The notes: a model not told the origin generated them from the sequence alone. 64,000 nt of DNA from Acetobacteraceae bacterium (GCA_027482245.1 JAIXWG010000066.1:1-64000); one strand, 5' to 3'. Shown: positions 15,880 to 25,455, numbered from the stretch's first letter. Translations and numbers: made by a program.

Positions 15880-16869
15880 ATGACGCGTCTGAACCGCCGC
15901 GCCGTCCTGGCCGGCGTTGCCACCATGGCTGGCCTGAAGCTGGCCTCGCCTGCCATCGCGCAGACCGCGATGCCGGACCGCCCGGTCCGCATCATCGTCC
16001 CCTACAATGCCGGCGGCATCACGGATGTGATCAGCCGCGGCATGGCTGTCGGGCTGCAGTCCGCGCTCGGCCAGCCCGTCGTGGTGGATAACCGCCCGGG
16101 GGCGAATGGCACGGTCGGCACGCTGGCCGCGGCGCGGTCCGCCCCGGATGGCACGACCATCACCATGGGCATCACCGACACCTTCGCCATCAACCGCTCC
16201 ACCTTCCCGACCCTGCCCTACAACGACGAGGCCGATTTCGCGCCGATCTCCATGGTCACGCGCGTGCCCTTCGCGCTGATGATCGGCGCGCATCGGCGGG
16301 AGATCACGGATTTCGCCAGCTTCGTGCGCGAAGCGAAGCGGGAAGCCGGGCGCCTGTCGCATGCCTCCTGGGGCGTCGGCTCCTCCTCCCACCTCGCCTT
16401 CGAATTCGTCGCGCGGTCGCAGGGCTTCCAGAAGCTGCACGTGCCCTTCGCCGCGCAGGCGCCGGGCATGCAGGCGGTGGCGGCCGGGCAGGTCGATTCG
16501 ATGATGCTGCCGGTCGGCGGAGCCGAAAGCCTGGCGCGCGACAACCGCGCCCGCATCATCGGCCTGGCGCATGCCAACCGTATCGACCTGACGCCGGGTG
16601 TGCCGACCTTGGCGGAACTGGGCGTGCCGCTCTCGACCGGCCTCTGGCTCGCGCTCTACGCGCCGGCGCGGACGCCGCCGGCCGTCATCGCCCGGCTGAA
16701 CGAGGCCGTGCGCCAGGGCATGCGGCATGAGACGACGCAGTCCGTGTTCCGCCAGCAGGCCGGCGTGGCCGAGCCCTCCACGCCGGAGGAACTCGCCGCC
16801 TTCGCGCGGGCCGAGCGTGCGCAGTGGGCGCAGCTGGTGCGGGAACAGAACATCCGCGTCGAGGCTTGA
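15880..16869 (+). CDS. Bug/TctC-type substrate-binding protein
   Basis: A 329-residue periplasmic binding protein. The signal peptide begins MTRLNRRAVLAG (twin-arginine-like) and ends at PAIAQ. Signatures: IIVPYNAGGITDVISRGMA, VVVDNRPGANGTVGTLAA and the variant APDGTTITMG in place of PDGYT. The pocket segment is SHASWGVGSSSHLAFE. It is divergent from the Bug gene at 14656, and a possible operator precedes it. It converges on lepA across a GC hairpin. Confidence 0.92.
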   Translation: MTRLNRRAVLAGVATMAGLKLASPAIAQTAMPDRPVRIIVPYNAGGITDVISRGMAVGLQSALGQPVVVDNRPGANGTVGTLAAARSAPDGTTITMGITDTFAINRSTFPTLPYNDEADFAPISMVTRVPFALMIGAHRREITDFASFVREAKREAGRLSHASWGVGSSSHLAFEFVARSQGFQKLHVPFAAQAPGMQAVAAGQVDSMMLPVGGAESLARDNRARIIGLAHANRIDLTPGVPTLAELGVPLSTGLWLALYAPARTPPAVIARLNEAVRQGMRHETTQSVFRQQAGVAEPSTPEELAAFARAERAQWAQLVREQNIRVEA

Positions 16870-16875
16870 TGGGAA

Positions 16876-16914
16876 CCGGGGCGGCGCCCTCCATGACGGA
16901 ATGGGCCGCCCCGG
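16876..16914. terminator. GC hairpin between Bug gene and lepA
   Basis: CCGGGGCGGC (16876-16885) is the exact complement of GCCGCCCCGG (16905-16914), with a 19-base loop. It lies between the convergent ends of the Bug gene and lepA. No T-run is present, so its terminator activity is presumed from position. Confidence 0.55.
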
Positions 16915-16923
16915 ATGCTTGGA

Positions 16924-18729
16924 TCAGGCGTCCATCTTGAGCGCGGCGATGAAGGCGCTCTGCGGGATTTCCACCTTGCCGAACTGGCGCATGCGCTTCT
17001 TGCCCTCCTTCTGCTTGTCGAGGAGCTTGCGCTTGCGGCTGATGTCGCCGCCGTAGCACTTGGCGGTCACGTCCTTCGACATCGCGCTGATGGTCTCCCG
17101 CGCGATGACGCGGCCGCCGATGGCGGCCTGGATCGGAATCTTGAAGAGCTGGCGCGGGATCAGCTCCTTCAGCTTCTCGCAGATCTGCCGGCCACGACGA
17201 TCCGCCTGGCTGCGGTGGGCCATGAAGGACAGCGCGTCCACCGGCTCCGCATTCACCAGGATGGAGATCTTCACCAGGTCGCCGGCGACGTAGTCGTCCA
17301 CCGTGTAGTCGAAGCTGGCATAGCCGCGGCTGATCGACTTCAGGCGGTCGTAGAAGTCGAACACCACCTCGTTGAGCGGCAGGCGATAGACCGCCATGGC
17401 GCGGGCGCCGACATAGGTCAGCTCCAGCTGCTGCCCGCGACGCTCGCTGCACAGCGTCAGCACCGGGCCGAGGTATTCGTCCGGCACCATGATCGTCGCC
17501 TTGATCCAGGGCTCCTCAATCTCATCGATCACGGAGGGGTCCGGCATGTCGGCGGGGTTGTGCAGCTCGCTCACCACGCCGTTGGTGCGGCGGATCTTGT
17601 AAACGACGGAAGGCGCCGTCGCGATCAGGTCGAGGTCGAACTCCCGCGACAGGCGTTCCTGCACGATCTCCAGGTGCAGCAGGCCGAGGAAGCCGCAGCG
17701 ATAGCCCATGCCGAGCGCCGCGCTGTGCTCGGCCTCGTAGTGGAAGCTGCTGTCGTTCAGGCGGAGCTTGCCCACGCTTTCCCGCAGCTTCTCGAAGTCG
17801 TCGGCATCCACGGGATACAGGCCGCACCACACGACGGGGACGCTGGGCTTGAAGCCGGGCAGGGCCTCGCTGGCGGGGTTGCGGTCCTCGGTCAGCGTGT
17901 CGCCGACATTGGTGTCGGCGACCGTCTTGATGGCGGCGGTGACGTAGCCCATCTCGCCCGGGCTCAGGTAATCCACCGGCACCATCTTCGGCGTGAAGAC
18001 GCCGACCTGCTCCACCGTGTGGGTGGAGCCGTTCGACATCATGCGGATCTTCTGGCCCTTGCGCAGCACGCCATCCTTGATGCGCACCAGCACGACGACG
18101 CCCAGATAGGCATCGTACCAGCTGTCCACCAGCAGCGCCTTCAGGGCCGCGTTCGGGTTGCCGGAGGGCGCGGGCAGCCGCGTGACGATCGCTTCCAGAA
18201 CGCCCTCGATGTTCAGACCGGTCTTGGCGCTGATCATCACGGCGTCGGAGGCATCGATGCCGATCACATCCTCGATCTGCTGCTTCACCCGGTCGGGCTC
18301 GGCGGCGGGCAGGTCGATCTTGTTGAGGACGGGGACGATCTCGTGATTCGCGTCGATGGCCTGGTACACATTGGCCAGCGTCTGCGCCTCCACGCCCTGG
18401 GAGGCATCGACGACGAGGAGGCTGCCCTCGCAGGCCGCGAGCGACCGGCTGACCTCATAGGCGAAGTCCACGTGGCCGGGCGTGTCCATCAGGTTCAGCG
18501 TGTAGGTCAGCCCGTCCTGCGCCTTGTAGGCCAGGCGGACGGTCTGCGCCTTGATGGTGATGCCGCGCTCCCGCTCCAGCTCCATGTTGTCGAGGAGCTG
18601 TTCCTTCATGTCGCGCAGCGCGACCGTGCCCGTGGTCTGGATCAGGCGGTCGGCGAGCGTCGATTTCCCATGGTCGATATGGGCGATGATGGAGAAGTTG
18701 CGGATGCGGTCGAGGGGTACGTCGGTCAT
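16924..18729 (-). CDS. lepA: Elongation factor 4 (LepA), back-translocating GTPase
   Basis: A 601-residue ribosome-associated GTPase, full length for LepA. G-motifs: [13 protein letters not shown] (P-loop), DTPGHVDF and NKIDLPAA. The LepA-specific C-terminal domain carries KAKCYGGD-like and [17 protein letters not shown] stretches (here [15 protein letters not shown]). It acts on stalled or mistranslocated ribosomes. It is monocistronic as far as visible, with its 3' end facing a Bug gene and the MFS gene upstream on the same strand. Nothing unusual. Confidence 0.98.
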   Translation of the reverse strand: MTDVPLDRIRNFSIIAHIDHGKSTLADRLIQTTGTVALRDMKEQLLDNMELERERGITIKAQTVRLAYKAQDGLTYTLNLMDTPGHVDFAYEVSRSLAACEGSLLVVDASQGVEAQTLANVYQAIDANHEIVPVLNKIDLPAAEPDRVKQQIEDVIGIDASDAVMISAKTGLNIEGVLEAIVTRLPAPSGNPNAALKALLVDSWYDAYLGVVVLVRIKDGVLRKGQKIRMMSNGSTHTVEQVGVFTPKMVPVDYLSPGEMGYVTAAIKTVADTNVGDTLTEDRNPASEALPGFKPSVPVVWCGLYPVDADDFEKLRESVGKLRLNDSSFHYEAEHSAALGMGYRCGFLGLLHLEIVQERLSREFDLDLIATAPSVVYKIRRTNGVVSELHNPADMPDPSVIDEIEEPWIKATIMVPDEYLGPVLTLCSERRGQQLELTYVGARAMAVYRLPLNEVVFDFYDRLKSISRGYASFDYTVDDYVAGDLVKISILVNAEPVDALSFMAHRSQADRRGRQICEKLKELIPRQLFKIPIQAAIGGRVIARETISAMSKDVTAKCYGGDISRKRKLLDKQKEGKKRMRQFGKVEIPQSAFIAALKMDA

Positions 18730-18789
18730 GGGGGGCCTGCGGGTTTGAGGCTCACATAGGGGTTGTGTGGCGCGGAGGAAAGCTTTGGC

Positions 18790-19947
18790 TTAACGCGCCG
18801 CCAGCAAGGGCCGCAGCTTCAGCATCGCGATGGCCCCCAGCAGCGGCCCCGGCGCCAGCACCGCGAAGGCCCAGTCCCAGCCAAGCCAGCCCACCGCGGC
18901 CGGCACCAGGAAGATGGTGAAGGCCGTCAACAGGAAGCCGAGGCTGGTCTGCACCGTCAGCATGGTGCCGACATAATCAGGCGGCGAGAGGGTGACGATG
19001 CAGGCCGAGAACTGCGCCGAATCCGCCACCACCGCGAAGCCCCAGACCAGCGCGAGCGCCAGCACCACCACCGGCCCCAGCGCCGCCACCGGCCCCGCCA
19101 GCAGGGCGCAAGCACCAGAGACGAGCATGCAAAGCGCGGCCACGCTCGCCCTGTTCCAGCGATCCGCCAGCAACCCCGCCGCCACGCAGCCCAGCGCACC
19201 GGACGCCACCACCGCGAAGGTCCAGGGCCCCGCCTGGCCGCCCAGCACGCCAGCCAGGAACAGCCCGACCCAGGCCCACATGGCATAGAGCTCCCACATA
19301 TGGCCGAGATAGCCGAGGTTCGCCAGGCGCAAGCCCTTGTTCCGCCAGGCCTCCAGCGCCTGGGCGGGGCGGAAGGGCGGGCGGGTGCCCATGATGGGGC
19401 CGGGCGTGAAGGCCAGGATGAGCAGGCCGCCCGCCGCCGCCAGCACCCCCGCGCCGAGATAGGCCGCCTGCCAGCCAAGTCCGGCCAGCAGGGTCGGCGC
19501 CAGATGGGGCAGGGCGGAGCCCAGCGTGACCGCGCCGACCAGCAGCCCGATCAGTAGGCCAAGGTCCCCCTTCGCCCAACTCGCCGCCAGCTTCATCCCC
19601 ACGGGGTAGACCCCGGCCATCGCTGCCCCCGCCACGAAGCGCAGCACCAGCGCCAGGGCGCCGGAGGGCTCCACCTGCGTCTGCGCCAGCGTCGCGGCCG
19701 AGGCCAGCAGGGCGGAGGCCAGGAACAGAAGCCGCGGGTCGCGCCGGTCCGCCAGCGACAGCACGGCGGAGACCAGCGTGCCCGCCACGAAGCCCAGCTG
19801 CACGGCCATGGTGAGGGACCCGGCGCGGGCCGGCGCGATCAGCCCCTCCGCGATCAGCCGCGGCACGGCGGCGGTACCGGCGAACCAGACGGAGAGCACC
19901 AGCACCACCGCCAGGCACAGCACCGCCAAATGCCGCGTCTTGCCCAT
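18790..19947 (-). CDS. MFS transporter
   Basis: A 385-residue, largely hydrophobic inner-membrane protein with about 12 predicted helices, for example HLAVLCLAVVLVLSVWFAG at the start and LLTAFTIFLVPAAVGWLGWDW near the end. The loop SLADRRDPRLLFL after the second helix matches the MFS DRxGRR motif region, and a central loop separates two six-helix bundles. I used the ATG at 19947 (MGKTRHLAVL); an upstream in-frame extension adds only non-hydrophobic sequence. Substrate unknown. Confidence 0.85.
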   Translation of the reverse strand: MGKTRHLAVLCLAVVLVLSVWFAGTAAVPRLIAEGLIAPARAGSLTMAVQLGFVAGTLVSAVLSLADRRDPRLLFLASALLASAATLAQTQVEPSGALALVLRFVAGAAMAGVYPVGMKLAASWAKGDLGLLIGLLVGAVTLGSALPHLAPTLLAGLGWQAAYLGAGVLAAAGGLLILAFTPGPIMGTRPPFRPAQALEAWRNKGLRLANLGYLGHMWELYAMWAWVGLFLAGVLGGQAGPWTFAVVASGALGCVAAGLLADRWNRASVAALCMLVSGACALLAGPVAALGPVVVLALALVWGFAVVADSAQFSACIVTLSPPDYVGTMLTVQTSLGFLLTAFTIFLVPAAVGWLGWDWAFAVLAPGPLLGAIAMLKLRPLLAAR

Positions 19948-20072
19948 CACCCGCCTCCACCCATGCCGGCCAGGGTGCCGCAGATCGGCCGCGGCGTCAG
20001 GCCCGGGGAAGGCACTTGCCATCCACACGGCATAACTTTACCAATCGGTTCAGTAATTGAGGGAGGCACGCG

Positions 20073-20477
20073 ATGCCCGTCCAACCCTACCTGTTCTTCG
20101 AAGGCCGGTGCGAGGAAGCGCTGGGCTTCTACCGTGACGCGCTGGGCGCGGAGGTCGTCGCCCTGATGCGCTTCCGCGACAACCCGGACGGCCAATACGG
20201 CCCGCCGGGGTCGGAGGAGAAGATCATGCATGCCGAGATCCGGATCGGCGATGCCAGCGTCATGGCCTCCGACGGCGGCTGCACGGATGGCGCGCGCTTC
20301 AGCGGCTTCGGCCTGGCGGTGACCCTGCCGGACGAGGCGACGGTGGACCGCCACTTCACGGCGCTGGCGGAGGGCGGGGAGGTTCGGATGCCGCCGGGCC
20401 GGACCTTCTTCTCGCCCCGCTTCGGCGTCGTGGTGGACCGCTTCGGGGTGCAGTGGATGCTGATGGTCGCAGGCTGA
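20073..20477 (+). CDS. VOC family (PhnB-like) protein
   Basis: A 134-residue vicinal-oxygen-chelate fold protein. The opening PYLFFEGRCEEALGFYRDALGAEV and the central IMHAEIRIGDASVMASDG are typical of the PhnB/DUF1428-like subgroup; the late FGVVVDRFGVQWML strand completes the second beta-alpha-beta module. Members bind a metal and small ligands, and some are glyoxalase or antibiotic-resistance proteins. GGGAGG precedes the ATG. It lies just upstream of the PadR operator region, and a common function is not evident. Confidence 0.85.
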   Translation: MPVQPYLFFEGRCEEALGFYRDALGAEVVALMRFRDNPDGQYGPPGSEEKIMHAEIRIGDASVMASDGGCTDGARFSGFGLAVTLPDEATVDRHFTALAEGGEVRMPPGRTFFSPRFGVVVDRFGVQWMLMVAG

Positions 20478-20481
20478 GTTA

Positions 20482-20556
20482 CATATCGTCGATATATCTT
20501 ACTAGAGTCTGCCGACTGGACTTCGATATATCGGACTTCAGATATATCGGAGTTCA
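20482..20556. promoter_or_regulatory. Tandem GATATATC palindromes upstream of padR-like gene
   Basis: Three perfect GATATATC palindromes lie at 20491-20498, 20525-20532 and 20541-20548, plus an ATATCG half-site at 20483-20488. The last two sit in a 16-base direct repeat (ATATATCGGA, one variable region, TTCA). This AT-rich island in a GC-rich genome ends 12 bases before the regulator start, so autoregulation by the His-rich PadR protein is the simplest reading. Confidence 0.75.
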
Positions 20557-20568
20557 ATCGGAGAGCCC

Positions 20569-21126
20569 ATGTTCCATCACCATCACCGCCATGAGGGCCG
20601 TCGCTTCGGCCATGGCTTCGGCCGCGACGGCCACGGCCCGCACCACCATCACCGCCGCGGCGGCTTCGGCGGCCGCATGTTCGGCCAGGGCGATCTGCGC
20701 TTGGTCATCCTCGCCCTGATCGCGGAGAAGCCGCGCCATGGCTACGAGATCATCAAGGCGATCGAGGAGCGCCTGGCCGGCACCTACACGCCGAGCCCCG
20801 GCGTCATCTACCCCACGCTGACCCTGCTGGAGGAGATCGGCCAGGTCACCGCCGCCGCGGAGGGCAGCCGCAAGCTCTACACGCTGACGCCGGAGGGCGA
20901 GCAGGCGCTGGCCGAGAACCGGGCCATGGTGGATGCCATCCTGGCCCGCATGACCCAGGCCGGCGGCGATGAGGGCGTTGCCGCGACCCTGCAGATCCGC
21001 CGCGCCATGGAGAATCTGAAGCTCGCGCTGCGCATGCGCATGGGCCAGGGCCCGATCGACGCCGCGCATCGCCAGCGCATCGCCGACGCCATCGATGCCG
21101 CGGCCCGCGTGGTGGAGCAGGGGTGA
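20569..21126 (+). CDS. PadR-family regulator with His-rich N-terminus (YqjI-like)
   Basis: A 185-residue transcription factor. Residues 1-36 are an extended His/Gly/Arg tail (MFHHHHRHEGRRFGHGFG, then a second HHHH cluster) that can bind metal. Residues about 40-115 form the PadR winged helix (LRLVILALIAEKPRHGYEI, then YTPSPGVIYPTLTLLEEIG). The C-terminal helices would dimerise. In E. coli, YqjI has the same architecture and is a nickel-responsive repressor linked to iron homeostasis. Upstream lie GATATATC palindromes; downstream, overlapping or 5 bases away, is a DUF2218 gene, a domain elsewhere linked to siderophore-interacting proteins. A metal-responsive role is inferred from architecture and context. 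Confidence 0.88.
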   Translation: MFHHHHRHEGRRFGHGFGRDGHGPHHHHRRGGFGGRMFGQGDLRLVILALIAEKPRHGYEIIKAIEERLAGTYTPSPGVIYPTLTLLEEIGQVTAAAEGSRKLYTLTPEGEQALAENRAMVDAILARMTQAGGDEGVAATLQIRRAMENLKLALRMRMGQGPIDAAHRQRIADAIDAAARVVEQG

Positions 21127-21131
21127 GCGCC

Positions 21132-21413
21132 ATGAGGACGATCGCCCGCGTCGAGATCGCGACCCCCGGCCGCTATCTCGGCCAGCTCTGCAAGCATTTC
21201 GGCCACCGCATCCCGGCAACGCATGACGAGACGCAGGGCCGCATCGAGTTCCCCGGGGCGCTCTGCGAGTTGCAGGCGGAGGAGGGCGCGCTGGTCATGC
21301 GCCTCACCGCGAGCGATGAGGCGGTGATGGCGCGGATGCAGAAGGTGGTCGCCGACCACCTGCTGCGCTTCGCCTTCCGCGACCCGCCGCAGGTGGTGTG
21401 GCAGGAAGGCTAG
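21132..21413 (+). CDS. DUF2218 domain protein
   Basis: A 93-residue protein starting MRTIARVEIATPGRYLGQL, with the DUF2218 signature CKHFGHRIPA and LCELQAEEGALVMRLTA. In other bacteria this domain is found alone or fused to FAD-binding siderophore-interacting proteins, suggesting a role in iron release, though its biochemistry is unclear. A GTG at 21123, overlapping the regulator stop (GTGA), is an alternative start. It is co-transcribed with the PadR gene, and its last bases overlap the convergent pheT end by 4 bp. Confidence 0.8.
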   Translation: MRTIARVEIATPGRYLGQLCKHFGHRIPATHDETQGRIEFPGALCELQAEEGALVMRLTASDEAVMARMQKVVADHLLRFAFRDPPQVVWQEG

Positions 21414-23884
21414 CCGCGGAGGATCGCCCCCGTCGCCTTGGTGACGGCGGCGACGATCTTCTGCGACGCGGCCTCGATCTCCGCATCCGTCAGGGTGCGC
21501 TCCCGGGGCTGCAGCGTGACCTGGATGGCCAGGCTGATCTTGCCATCCGCCACCTTCTCGCCCGCATAGCGGTCGAACAGCACGGCATCCGTCACCAGCG
21601 CCTTGTCGGCGTTGCGGGCGGCGCGGAGCACCGCGTCGGCCGAGACGCCGGCATCGGCCAGGAAGGCGAAGTCGCGGCGCAGCGGCTGGAAGGCCGGCAG
21701 GTCCGGCACCGCCTTCTTGCGGCGCTTGGGCTCCGGGATGGCATCCAGGAACACCTCGAAGGCCACGGCGGGGCCGGCCAGGTTGATGTCGCGGCGGAGC
21801 TTCGGATGCAGCTCCCCGAAGGTCGCCAGCACCACCTTCGGGCCCTGCCGCACCACGCCGGAGCGGCCGGGGTGGTAGAAGCTTGGCGCATCGGTGGTGA
21901 CGGACACGGCCGCCATCGGCACGCCGAGCGCCGCCAGCACCGCCAGCGCATCGCCCTTCGCGTCCATCGCATCGACGGGCCGCGCGGGCGCCGCCCAGTT
22001 CGGCGCCGTCATGCCCGTGCGGACACCGGCGGCCAAGGCCAGCTGGCTGTGGCCCACCGCCGGGTCGCGATAGGCGCCGCCGATCTCGGCGAGGCCCACA
22101 TCCGCGAAGCCCCGCGCCGCGTTGCGCGCGGCGGCCAAAGCGAGCGAGGCCACCGGCGTCGGCCGCATCTGGTCGAGGTCGCTGGCGATGGGGTTCTCCA
22201 GGTGCAGGTTGGCCGGCACCTCCCCGAACAGCGCCGCCTGGTCCTTGGCCAGGAAGCCATAGGTCACGCAGTCCAGCAGCCCGCGCGCGGCCAGCACGCG
22301 GCGCGCGAGCGCGGCGCGGGACTGCTTGGGCGACAGCGCCGGGCGCGGCACCGGGCTGGCCACGGGCAGCGAGACGGCCGGCACGGCATCCAGCCCGCCG
22401 AGGCGCAGCACCTCCTCGACCAGGTCGCATTCCGGCTCGATCGCGGCGCAGCCCTCGGCCGCGGCCTGGGCGCGGGCGGCGGGCAGGGACGGGTCCTGCG
22501 CCAGCGCGCCGGCGCCGGCGATGTCGTTCCGCCAGGGCGGCACGGCGACCGTGACCGAATGCTCGTCCCGCTTCACCGGGCAGAAGCCGAGCCGCGTCAG
22601 CCGCTCCACCGCGAGGTCCGGCGCGATGTCGAGGCCGCCGAGGTCGCGGATGCGGGCGAAGCGCAGCGTCGCCTCCCGCGCCCAGGCGGGCTCGGCGCCG
22701 GCGGCGGAGACCTCGGAGGCCTCGCCACCGCACAGCTCCATGATCATCCGCGTGGCGGCATCAAGCGCCTTGGGCAGCAGCGAGGGGTCGATGCCGCGCT
22801 CGAAGCGGGACCGCGCATCGGTGCGGACATCATGCCGGCGGCCGGACAGCGCGATGCGCACGGGGTCGAAGAGCGCGCATTCGATGAAGCATTCGGTGGT
22901 GGCTTCGTCGCAGCCGGAATGCTCGCCGCCGATGACGCCGCCGAGGGCTTCCACGCGGGCTTCGTCGGCGATGACGCCATCCTCGCTGGTCAGTGCGTAG
23001 GTCTTGCTGTTGAGGGCCAGCAACTCCTCGCCATCCTTCGCCATGCGCATGGACAGCGTGGTGCCCGCGACCTTGCTGGTGTCGAAGACATGCAGCGGGC
23101 GGCCGACGGCGAAGGTGAAGAAGTTCGTGACGTCCACCAGCGCGTTGATCGGGCGCAGCCCGATCGCCACCAGGCGGTCCTGCAGCCATTGCGGGCTCGG
23201 CCCGTTCTTCACGCCGCGGACGGCGCGGCCGAGCACCCAGCTGCAGGCGCGCGGATCCTCGATGGTCCAGGTGAGCGGGGAGGGATAGGCGGCCGCGACC
23301 GGCTCCACCTCCCACGGCTTCAGCGTGCCGAGGCCAGCTGCCGCCAGATCCCGTGCGATGCCGCGGACGGAAAGCGCGTCGCCGCGGTTCGGCGTGACCT
23401 TGATCTCGATGATCGGGTCGTCGAGCCCGGCGTAATCGACGTAGCGCGTGCCGACCGGGGCATCGGCGGGCAGGTCCACGATGCCGCTATGGTCGTCGCC
23501 GAGCCCCATCTCCCGCGACGACAGCATCATCGCTTCCGACTTCACGCCACGGATTTCCCCCACTTTCAGCGTGATGCCGGTGCCGGGGATGAAGCTGCCG
23601 GGAAGGGCGGCGACGCCGACCATGCCGGTGCGGGCATTGGGCGCGCCGCAGACGACGGAGTATTCGCGCCCATCGCCGAGATCGACGCGCAGCGCGCGCA
23701 GGCGATCGGCGTTGGGGTGCTGTGTCGCCTCGATCACGCGCGCGATGCGGAAGCCGGAAAGGGCGGCGGCGCGATCCTCGATGCCCTCCACCTCGATCCC
23801 GATGGCGGAGAGGGTGGTGCTGATCTGGTCGAGCGTCGCCTCGGTCTCGAGGTGCTCACGCAGCCAGCTCATCGTGAACTTCAT
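21410..23884 (-). CDS. pheT: Phenylalanine--tRNA ligase beta subunit
   Basis: An 824-residue subunit of the alpha2-beta2 enzyme that charges tRNA-Phe. Domains in order: the N-terminal helix-rich start MKFTMSWLREHLETEA, a tRNA-binding OB domain (VVCGAPNARTGMVGVA), B3/B4 editing region, B5, the catalytic-like core and the FDX-ACB anticodon-binding domain (FQPLRRDFAFLADAGV to the end). In B5, between PPWRNDIA and ECDLVEEVLRLGGLDAV, there is an Ala-rich insertion of about 30 residues that E. coli PheT lacks. It follows pheS by 4 bases. Confidence 0.97.
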   Translation of the reverse strand: MKFTMSWLREHLETEATLDQISTTLSAIGIEVEGIEDRAAALSGFRIARVIEATQHPNADRLRALRVDLGDGREYSVVCGAPNARTGMVGVAALPGSFIPGTGITLKVGEIRGVKSEAMMLSSREMGLGDDHSGIVDLPADAPVGTRYVDYAGLDDPIIEIKVTPNRGDALSVRGIARDLAAAGLGTLKPWEVEPVAAAYPSPLTWTIEDPRACSWVLGRAVRGVKNGPSPQWLQDRLVAIGLRPINALVDVTNFFTFAVGRPLHVFDTSKVAGTTLSMRMAKDGEELLALNSKTYALTSEDGVIADEARVEALGGVIGGEHSGCDEATTECFIECALFDPVRIALSGRRHDVRTDARSRFERGIDPSLLPKALDAATRMIMELCGGEASEVSAAGAEPAWAREATLRFARIRDLGGLDIAPDLAVERLTRLGFCPVKRDEHSVTVAVPPWRNDIAGAGALAQDPSLPAARAQAAAEGCAAIEPECDLVEEVLRLGGLDAVPAVSLPVASPVPRPALSPKQSRAALARRVLAARGLLDCVTYGFLAKDQAALFGEVPANLHLENPIASDLDQMRPTPVASLALAAARNAARGFADVGLAEIGGAYRDPAVGHSQLALAAGVRTGMTAPNWAAPARPVDAMDAKGDALAVLAALGVPMAAVSVTTDAPSFYHPGRSGVVRQGPKVVLATFGELHPKLRRDINLAGPAVAFEVFLDAIPEPKRRKKAVPDLPAFQPLRRDFAFLADAGVSADAVLRAARNADKALVTDAVLFDRYAGEKVADGKISLAIQVTLQPRERTLTDAEIEAASQKIVAAVTKATGAILRG

Positions 23885-23888
23885 GAGG

Positions 23889-24980
23889 TCAGATCCCCTC
23901 GTGCAGGGAGGCGGGGGCGAGCGGGTCGGCGGCGTAGTGGCGCAGCCAGCGGAGGTCGCTTTCGTAGAACGGACGCAAATCCGGCATGCCGTGCTTCAGC
24001 ATGGTGATGCGCTCGATCCCCATGCCGAAGGCGAAGCCCTGCCATTCCCGCGGGTCGAGCCCGCAATTGGCCAGCACCTTCGGGTGCACCATGCCGCTGC
24101 CGAGGATCTCCAGCCAGTCGCCGCCGCCGCCGAGTTCGCCGGTCTTCCGGTTCCAGCCGATGTCCACTTCCATGCTGGGCTCGGTGAAGGGGAAGTAGGA
24201 GGAGCGGAAGCGCACGGGCAGGTCGCTGATTCCGAAGAAGCTGCGGAGAAAATCGATGAGGCAGCCCTTGAGGTGGCCGAGCGTGATGCCGCGGTCGATC
24301 ACCAGGCCCTCCACCTGGTGGAACATGGGCGAATGGGTCGCGTCATGGTCGGCGCGGTAGGTGCGGCCGGGGGCGATGATGCGGATGGGCGGCGCCTCGC
24401 CCAGCATGGTGCGGATCTGCAGCGGCGAGGTCTGGGTGCGCAGCACGCGGCGATGGCCGTTGGCATCCGTGCCCGGCATGTAGAAGGTGTCGTGGTCCTG
24501 CCGCGCCGGGTGGTGGTCCGGGATGTTGAGGGCGCCGAAATTGTGCCAGTCGCTCTCGATGTCGGGGCCTTCGACGACCTTGAAGCCCATGGCGCCGAAG
24601 ATCGCGGTCAGTTCCTCGATCGTGCGGCTGATCGGGTGGATGCCGCCCTCGGCGGCGGTCGCCGGCGCGAAGGGGCGGGGCGGGAGCGAGACGTCGATGC
24701 GCTCCGCCTTCAGCCGCGCATCCAGCGCCGCTTCCTCCAGCGCCGTGCGGCGCGTTTCCAGCAGCGCCTCGATCTCGTTCTTCAGCCGGTTCAGCGCCGC
24801 GCCGCGTTCCTTGCGGGCCTCGGCGGGCACCTGGCCCAGGCCCTTCAGCAGGGCCGAGAGGCTGCCGGACTTGCCGAGCACCGCGACACGCACGGCATCC
24901 AGCGCGCGAAGGTCGGGGGCGCCGGCAAGGGCGGCCTCGGTCTCGGCCCGCAGGGCGGAAAGGTCGTCCGTCTCAGTCAT
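23889..24980 (-). CDS. pheS: Phenylalanine--tRNA ligase alpha subunit
   Basis: A 363-residue catalytic subunit. An N-terminal coiled coil (residues 1-90, with LPDLPSTATR-like antisense absent; sense reads SLSALLKGLGQVPAEARKER) is followed by the class II core: motif 2 RFRSSYFPFTEPSMEVDIG and motif 3 GFAFGMGIERITMLKHG. The start ATG overlaps the stop of an unknown gene by 4 bases, and pheT follows 4 bases downstream. Regulation may come from the upstream rpmI-rplT transcript, but a terminator follows rplT. Confidence 0.97.
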   Translation of the reverse strand: MTETDDLSALRAETEAALAGAPDLRALDAVRVAVLGKSGSLSALLKGLGQVPAEARKERGAALNRLKNEIEALLETRRTALEEAALDARLKAERIDVSLPPRPFAPATAAEGGIHPISRTIEELTAIFGAMGFKVVEGPDIESDWHNFGALNIPDHHPARQDHDTFYMPGTDANGHRRVLRTQTSPLQIRTMLGEAPPIRIIAPGRTYRADHDATHSPMFHQVEGLVIDRGITLGHLKGCLIDFLRSFFGISDLPVRFRSSYFPFTEPSMEVDIGWNRKTGELGGGGDWLEILGSGMVHPKVLANCGLDPREWQGFAFGMGIERITMLKHGMPDLRPFYESDLRWLRHYAADPLAPASLHEGI

Positions 24981-25438
24981 GATGCTGGCTTTCCTGCATG
25001 GGGCCCCGCGAGGCGCTCTCGCAAGATCGGCGCGGGCGGCAAGAGGTGGAGGCTGCCGACCAGTTCGTCCAAGGTCAGCGGGCAGTGCTGAATAAGGTCA
25101 CCCAGCCGTCCTGGCCAGGGGGCGCTTGGCGGCTCGCCCGGCGTGGCGAGGTGGCCGGTGACGGGGCCTAGGGCCGATGATGTGTTCGCTCGCTCGATCA
25201 TGCACTCGACGTTGCGCATCGCCTGGAGCCAGAGCGCATCGAGATCATGCTCGACCAGCGGTCGCATCGTGGCCTTGAAGCGCTGATCGAGGTCGGCCGC
25301 GACGTAGCAGAGATCGTCCCACGTCCTCCATGGATCAGCGTCCCGATCCGTGACGAACCATTCGATCAGCACTTCCATCAGGTCCGTGAGTCGTTCACGG
25401 GCGAACAGCGTGTCCTCCGCCGCGGCATCATCGCTCAT
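24977..25438 (-). CDS. Unknown protein encoded between rplT and pheS
   Basis: A 153-residue acidic protein (MSDDAAAEDTLFARERLTDL) rich in aromatic residues in its first half (EVLIEWFVTDRDADPW, TWDDLCYVAADLDQRF), predicted soluble and helical. I do not recognise a family. Its stop overlaps the pheS start by 4 bases, indicating translational coupling with the tRNA synthetase. The ATG at 25438 is preferred because sequence upstream of it contains the rplT terminator. It could be a clade-specific factor or a horizontally acquired gene; a role in translation is only suggested by position. Confidence 0.7.
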   Translation of the reverse strand: MSDDAAAEDTLFARERLTDLMEVLIEWFVTDRDADPWRTWDDLCYVAADLDQRFKATMRPLVEHDLDALWLQAMRNVECMIERANTSSALGPVTGHLATPGEPPSAPWPGRLGDLIQHCPLTLDELVGSLHLLPPAPILRERLAGPHAGKPAS

Positions 25439-25455
25439 CGTCGCACCCGGATACG

